Source: Cheiracanthium punctorium
Lineage: Eukaryota; Arthropoda; Arachnida; Araneae; Cheiracanthiidae
Assembly (NCBI GenBank): GCA_038373885.1
Contig: JAWZYV010014440.1
Coordinates: 715,001 to 779,000 of the forward strand
Length of the DNA stretch: 64,000 nt
Direction of reading: 5' to 3'
Shown here: in pieces, positions 58,131-64,000 of the stretch
Layout of the letters: each line of letters starts with the position of its first letter
Position numbering within the stretch: position 1 is the stretch's first letter
Program-made: the position numbers and the translations under genes
Notes under the pieces: model-generated
Told to the model about the DNA's origin: nothing
Databases searched by the model: none
What the model saw: the letters and a program-made list of their open reading frames with translations, nothing else

Positions 58131-58310
58131 GACCCAGAAACTTCCACCTCATTATCCAACTTCTGACAAAAAGGGGAAAGTGGAATGTTCGATACCTACG
58201 AGTAAAGAATATCCCACGAAATGAATAATGGAAAAATTTTCTAATCTAAAGTCAGTGTTAATTTACTAACTGGCCTGAATTTTGCATGTCATTCGGACAT
58301 TCTTAATTTT
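58131..58310. repeat. Dispersed repeat paired with 50050-50250
   Basis: Same orientation as the copy at 50 kb; the shared words are listed there. Confidence 0.6.
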
Positions 58311-60148
58311 TACTTTACGTACTATAAATGTAAAAATTAAGAATGAATAACTGCAGTGATATGGAACATACGTTTGCATTACGCAAATGGCTAGAATATT
58401 TAATTAAAATGTTACGATAGTAAATATGTATAAGTATTAATGGTCTCATGCATGTGTGTGTGAAGCATAATAAGAAATATTTATGAACATAGTAAAAAAT
58501 GACAATATTGTTTATGCATTTCGTACATATTTATATGTGTAATATATCACATTGGTAAATATTCAAGATATGTTTCTTAAAATATTGTATTTTTACACTA
58601 TTGCTTGCAGAAAGCAAGCTAGAGCATATACAGTTGAAAACATTTATTTTCATGATATTGTAGTATATATCATAAAATAAAAAGCTTATTTATTTTTTTA
58701 AAATGCGTTTTGAGGAGAAAAGTTACAATAGTTCTTTTACATATAGATGTACATCCTGCGAAGTTTTTCGGAGTTAAAATCTATGTTGCAAGAAAGGAAT
58801 AAAGTTAGTTTGCGTATATATTTTATCTGTTTCTTTGAAAAAGTATAATGGTATATATTTTATTTATTTATACGGAAAAGCAATATGATGCCTAGGTTGA
58901 ACTTTATCAAATATAAATATGCAAATTAAGGAGGACATTGCACCTTAATTTTATCAACTGCTTGTACATACTTTTTGCCTAAATTTAAATTGGTTAGAGA
59001 AACAGATACTACATTTTAAATTAAAAACAAAGGCTAAATAACAACTCAAAAATCAATGGTTAGTTACTAAAGTAAAGACATAAAACGGCATAAGGCGGAA
59101 CTGAAACATAAACTTATCTTCACTTCTCCAAATTTTACATTTTCCGACTGTTTGTGTAGTAATCCATTTAACAGATGCGCACGTACGACTAACTAGACTG
59201 ATCCAGTGTAAAAATGATGGTTGTTCAATACCTCTTTCTATTATTATTATTATTATTATTATTATCATCATTTTGCTTAAGTTATTTATTTAAAACCTCA
59301 ATCGTAATTTTTTTTTTTGAGTTTGGGTTAGTGTAATTTGGTTTAATATATCCTGTATAATATATCTTTGATACAATTAATGCATATTACTATTTTTCAT
59401 TGACAGCGTTTTTGATTATGTATCATAGTCTTTACCCATAACATGGAATAAAGATAGTTTGCGTAGCGTTGCTGTTTCTCTAACCAATTTAGTCTTTACC
59501 CATAACATTATCGCATAAAAGTAGAGGGCCTACTTAAAAACACAAAGTAAAAAATAAAAAGTATTTCGCACTGAAGACTAACTTGATACATTAATGGCTA
59601 AGATTTGGTAATGTGGTGTGGTAAAATCACTTGCTTTCGCGCATTACACGGCGGGGAGTTTTACTTAGGTTCATTTTTACTTTCTTCTGCATAAGCTAAC
59701 CCCAGCTATCAAGTGTGTAAGGCTGAAAATAAATGTAACACAGAGACACTTTTAAAATAATTAATCTCTGATTCAGGTTTTTGTACATATTCATATGTTA
59801 CGTATGATCTTTAATAATCTTTTTTAATTTATAACACCTTAAAATGTTCTATCATACATTTTGAAAAGACAAGTAAGTGTAATAAAAAATAATAAAAACT
59901 TTATTTCGACTTTATTTACATGCATTATCAGAGTGAGCATCTATTGCTTTATGCATTACACGTCATACAGAAAACTTTTAAAGGAGAAGAGTCATTGCAC
60001 TGAAGGCTTTTTTCCCCAATTTTTCACAATGATGAAAACTTAAAAAAACTTCTGTGGTTTCTAAAACATTGAATAAACTTTAGATTCAAAATATACTTCT
60101 TTAACCAAAGAATAGAGATATGTTTGGTGTATTTTACTAATTTCCTTT
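58311..60148. other. No gene recognised; (ATT)n at 59240-59265
   Basis: AT-rich sequence with a trinucleotide ATT run. Two words are repeated locally: AAGTTAGTTTGCG (near 58802) resembles AGATAGTTTGCG (near 59452), and TTCTCTAACCAATTT appears in both orientations (58988-59005 and 59476-59490). Confidence 0.5.
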
Positions 60149-61760
60149 TACACTAGCCTCGAAAGTTAAGCAACAATCGTTTTTCCGCCTAATTTGCAAA
60201 TGAATGAATGTAGAATCACCAACAACATGACATGTGCACAGCAACAACATGGATGACATGTGCACAAAACAGCTATGTATTGACTGCAACATTAAAGTTT
60301 ACATAAGAAAAACACAAAAATGATTCACAACATAAAAAAAGACAACCTCGCTGGAAAGGTCCATTCTTATAAATAATAATATATCATAATTCCATGTGGT
60401 AAAATGCCATAGAAATATAACAAAAATGAGTTTTAATAAGGGATATGCCCACCCCTAGCATGAATGCATTGGCGGCAGCGACTTTCCATGCTGTCAATTT
60501 AGTTGCCGGTTACAGAAATGGGAAGCGATGACAAGACACGGAGTAAGCTTTGTTCTAGCTCTCCTAAAGACCTTGGAGGTAAACTTAAAGCAGCAACCTG
60601 TCTACCAAGATAGTCCTAAAGATGCTCCATCTCCATCGGATTCAGGTCTGGAGATCGAGCTGGCCATTCGCTCTAAACCAAGACCCTCAAGATATTCCGC
60701 AACAGCTACAGCTCGGTGAGGTTGTGCATTATCATCCATCAGACTGAAATTATTGCCAATTGCTGCGGCATATGGGCGGACTTTTGGATAAAAGATCTCA
60801 TCCCGATATCTCACACCGGTCACAGTTCCTTCCGAAAACACATGCAAGTCAGTGTGACCACCGAGTGTCTTTGCTTAACGCATCATTCCACCACCTTGAT
60901 GACTGTGTTTTTCAACATTGTTTGATTGATGGTATCTGGTGCTTTGTTCCCTCCAGATTAGAAGACGTCCTGAATCGCTCTCCCGTGTGAATCTGGACTC
61001 GTCTGTGAGGAATACAGAAGCCCAACGCTGCCTGATGCATGAAACGTGTTCTCTTGCCCATGATAAACAGGCCATTATCTCTCGTCCGTTGAGGAGGATA
61101 CACACAACTGGTCACCTTGCATAGAGACCTGCATTGTAAAGACGCCTTCGCACCGTGCTAGCAGATATTCTCCTTGATGCTACAGAGTGGTGTGCAAAAA
61201 ATTGCAGCACAGAAATGCTTCTTCACCTTCGGGCCAAAAGAGCTGTAAAACAGTCTTCTGCGGGTGTTGCAGCTGGTGGTCGGCCTGGAATATGTCTTTT
61301 GGACAGAGAAGCTTCTGTTTGATATTGATTCCAGAGACGGTGGAACACACTGCGAGACACATTAAGATACTTAGCAGCATCTGCCTGTGACAGCCCCATT
61401 TCCATTCATCAGACTAACCGCCACCTTAAGGAATCGGGCAAACGGCTTCTCTCAGACACTGCTGGACCCTACTGCCTATTGTCAACGAATCTGATAACAA
61501 AAGTTGTAAATAAACAAAAGTTACGCACATACTTACGAAAGTCTGGTATTTGCATATTTTTCTCTCACTCATATATGTCTCTTCTTTTCTATAAATAAAG
61601 TGGTAGCTATCGGTTTTGTATAAATTTGAATCATTTTATTTTGAATGAATAAAGTTCATTTTAATTATTTATATAAACTATCAATTTTATTGTTAGTGTC
61701 ATTTTTTTATGGTGAGCTTCGAGAAACATGTTGTTCCTTAACTTTTGGAGGCCAGTGTAT
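60149..61760 (-). mobile_element. Tc1-like transposon, minus strand
   Basis: The inverted ends TACACTAGCCTCGAAAGTTA (60149) and, from the right edge at 61760 on the minus strand, TACACTGGCCTCCAAAAGTT continue into AAG.AACAA. TA lies at both edges. The 1.6-kb length and a single transposase relic on the minus strand are typical of Tc1. The ends differ from those of the 40.5-kb Tc1, so it is a separate family. Confidence 0.88.
60560..61440 (-). pseudogene. Tc1-like transposase, broken
   Basis: On the minus strand the family blocks appear in order but in different frames. They are PDSLRWRLVSLM with a one-base shift near 61400, then MEMGLSQADAAKYLNVSRSV (first helix-turn-helix), PGRPPAATPAED (linker) and RQRWASVFLTDESRF (first catalytic Asp). 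ESDSGRLLIWRE, EGTVTGVRYRDEI and NFSLMDDNAQPHRA (second Asp) follow. The third-acid block WPSQSPDLNPIE is damaged at about 60640-60680. At least three frame changes are needed, so it cannot make an active enzyme. Confidence 0.9.
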
Positions 61761-62238
61761 TTTACAATATCTAGATTTAAACATTAGTGCTCTAGATTCA
61801 GAACAGCATTAATGTAATAACTAGCCGCCAAGGTGGCCAGCTTCGCCGCTCCGTACCTTACTGTTCTTTATACTCAGTGCAGTGTTGGCCAAATTATTGG
61901 ACGCATTTCAACGAAAATCATGCTTCTTTATTTTAACAGTATTTGTCATTAAATTTAGTTAGGTTAGGGCTATTACACATTTTGGGTGCCGTCACAAAAG
62001 CCGATGGTGGCCATGATGACGATGCCAAGTACTAATATTTCAAAATGTATAAAAAGACATAATTGACATTTCCATTTATAAAACCATTATAAAAGTACTG
62101 TACTGAGAGTGATAACGTGTTGTACAAATTCCTGCAGAAATATTTCTTAATTGCAGAAGCTGAGGGCTTTCTCAAATTAGTGTGATGCCGTTCTATACAT
62201 AAGCTTCACCGTTCCGCTATTTTAGCTTAATAACATCA
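61761..62238. other. No gene recognised
   Basis: A small GC-richer patch (GCCGCCAAGGTGGCC near 61827) was considered as tRNA-like but has no T arm. Confidence 0.45.
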
Positions 62239-62289
62239 GTGTTAATAAACTAAAAGTGTTAATAAACTGAAGTGTTAATAAACTAAAAA
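62239..62289. repeat. 16-17-bp tandem repeat, three copies
   Basis: GTGTTAATAAACTAAAA, GTGTTAATAAACTGAA and GTGTTAATAAACTAAAA follow each other directly. Confidence 0.85.
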
Positions 62290-64000
62290 CTGTACCAAAG
62301 TTAGCAACCTGGTGTCCATGTAGTATGGTTCAATTATTTAGTGCGTATCCTTGGTTATAATAATATAAAAGAAACAGGAAATGGCATATATGTACTTTAT
62401 AATATGGCGAATATGTGCTGCGCGATAAACGCGCCAAAAACTGTAAATTATATATTTTAAAGCTGTGAAAATATCCGAAAGATCTTGCATATTCACCTAT
62501 GCATTTTCGTTATTTTGTTATCTAGCTATACTGCGTGAAAAAGTAAAAATAACCAGTAAGGAATATGCTTGCTTCATTTGATTCATTGAACTGCTAATTT
62601 GGATTTTCGTGCATGTGTTATTGTTATTACGCTAATGTTTACACCTAGTTGATGCCATTCACAGTGTAGAAATATCATCGATTTTGGTACCGCATACGTT
62701 AGTGTTTTATGTAAGTAGATGGTAATAAACTGGATTGGATTCAAAAATCGAGAATAAGTTAAGTAAATCCATAAAAAATTCTGAACAATAAAATTAAAAA
62801 AAACGATAAAATAAAACTGAACATTTTTTTGTCATCTTAAAGCGATATTTACAAACGGAATGACTCTGCTTGACAAGTTAACTGAATGGTCGGTTTGACT
62901 CTCACACGCGGAAATTTTAAATAGTCAAATGTCACGGTAATATTTGCATTTGCTATGCGGTGAATATCATTATGCGTCTCAATCTTTGGAGTGCTGAATT
63001 AACTCATAGGTTTAATGTTTGTTGACTATGGCCATTAGTGTGGATTGCTGACATGAATTACACAACTCTAATTATCCATTTTCAAAACATTGTATGTGCT
63101 ACACATTTTGAAAATCCGTTATGAATTATTTTTCACAAAAGTAAAATATAACACGACTGTGTTTCCTTAAATGAAGCTTGTATTTTTATGCATTAAACAT
63201 GTACATGGACGTAATAAGACTTCTATTAAAGTTATGGTAATTTTGGTTATTATTCATTCTGAAGTACCTTTAAAGTTTTGCGATCCAATAAGTTTATGAT
63301 GAGCATATCCCTAAAAATCAAATAAAACTCGGCAATTACTATTTTTCTTTAAATAAGACAAACATTTTGCCACTTTTTTTATAATAGCATGTGCATTATA
63401 ACCAAACTACTTCGCATTCCTTTCGGAGAACTTAATAAAAAATTATTATTAACATTTATTGCATTTTCTTTTCAATTTAATAAGCTAAGTAAATATAAAC
63501 GTAGAACTTAATAACGTAGTTAGTACGCCTTTAAATTTACATTCTTTTTTGAGCGAAGCGGGTCTTCCTCCATTAGCCGTTTAATAATGCCTATTAATCA
63601 CAGTAAGGATTTGTTAAACATTTCTTTAGCGTAAATTAACTTAACGACTTCTTGTTCACTTTGAAAAAAATAGCTTTTCTTTTTATGCTCTGTAATAACT
63701 AAAAGCTTGAATTAAGAAAGCATAATTTATTTTTTTTTTAAGTATTGCTGATATTTTATTCATTTCTACACATTAAAAAAGGTAAATGCTCGAAAAAAAA
63801 GTTAGTATTACCTTGTTCATAAAAATGCAATGCTTAATTTATAAAAAAAAAATGTATTCTTTAAACACACGTCTCTAATCTAACACAGCTTCAGACAATG
63901 TGTATCTTTATTCTTTTCAGCATACTTTAGAAAATATCATGCATACACTTTTATATCAAAAATACACATTAGTTTTAATTTAAGGATAAGAAATGCATAA
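62290..64000. other. No gene recognised
   Basis: AT-rich sequence to the window edge, with only short chance frames. Confidence 0.5.

Noticed and set aside
61820..61870. tRNA-like GCCGCCAAGGTGGCC
   Set aside because: It forms a short GC stem only, with no box B or T arm.

Overview
The window reads as an arthropod nuclear genome segment. It is AT-rich and intron-like, with one spliced exon in 64 kb and dense transposon debris. A spider or another chelicerate is my best inference, because the C-terminal LINE motif (TGHDCLAAHLHRIGI, then a CCHC-type knuckle and RYWEARGLL) and the Mutator/Kolobok-like C-terminus resemble proteins I associate with spider genomes. That attribution rests on memory and has not been searched.

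The only host coding sequence I can support is a 231-bp internal exon at 28575-28805 (+). It encodes most of the PAS domain of an ERG-type (KCNH2/6/7, Drosophila seizure) voltage-gated potassium channel. It has good splice sites, and its length and phases agree with human KCNH2 exon 2 as I remember it. I found no neighbouring exon, so nearly everything else is probably intronic or intergenic.

Layout. 1-9 kb: low-complexity sequence, a duplicated 'GGCGTAGC' repeat, a tRNA-like fragment, a tRNA-derived SINE (4.9 kb) and a perfect 32-bp hairpin (7.9 kb). 9.8-11.1 kb: a ~170-bp satellite with trimeric higher-order structure. 15.9-16.9 kb: a decayed Tc1/Tc3-type transposase. 18.7-20.0 kb: a 1.24-kb foldback. 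21.4-27.3 kb: a MULE-like MITE, a SINE-like island, a TACAC-type MITE and a MITE with a 6-bp target duplication. 28.6 kb: the KCNH exon. 29.2-31.1 kb: a 1.3-kb foldback family carrying the word GTGACTGATGTTACA. 32-34.8 kb: a foldback MITE and a piggyBac-type MITE. 38.9-44.5 kb: a Helitron with an internal minisatellite, a Tc1 element with TIRs, and a MITE interrupted by a second MITE. 45.6-48.5 kb: a 2.8-kb composite foldback loaded with tandem repeats. 51.1-52.3 kb: a TTAA-flanked Kolobok/Mutator-like element that keeps the transposase C-terminus. 52.6 kb: a LINE 3' coding remnant. 53.6-56 kb: an intact 454-codon reverse-transcriptase ORF between TA microsatellites. 60.1-61.8 kb: another Tc1 element on the minus strand.

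The most interesting object is the reverse-transcriptase ORF. It is the longest uninterrupted reading frame here, has all core RT motifs, and belongs to a metazoan family only distantly like Penelope elements. The large foldbacks are also notable because each could be transcribed as long double-stranded RNA inside or near an ion-channel intron. All identities come from reading motifs; no searches were run.
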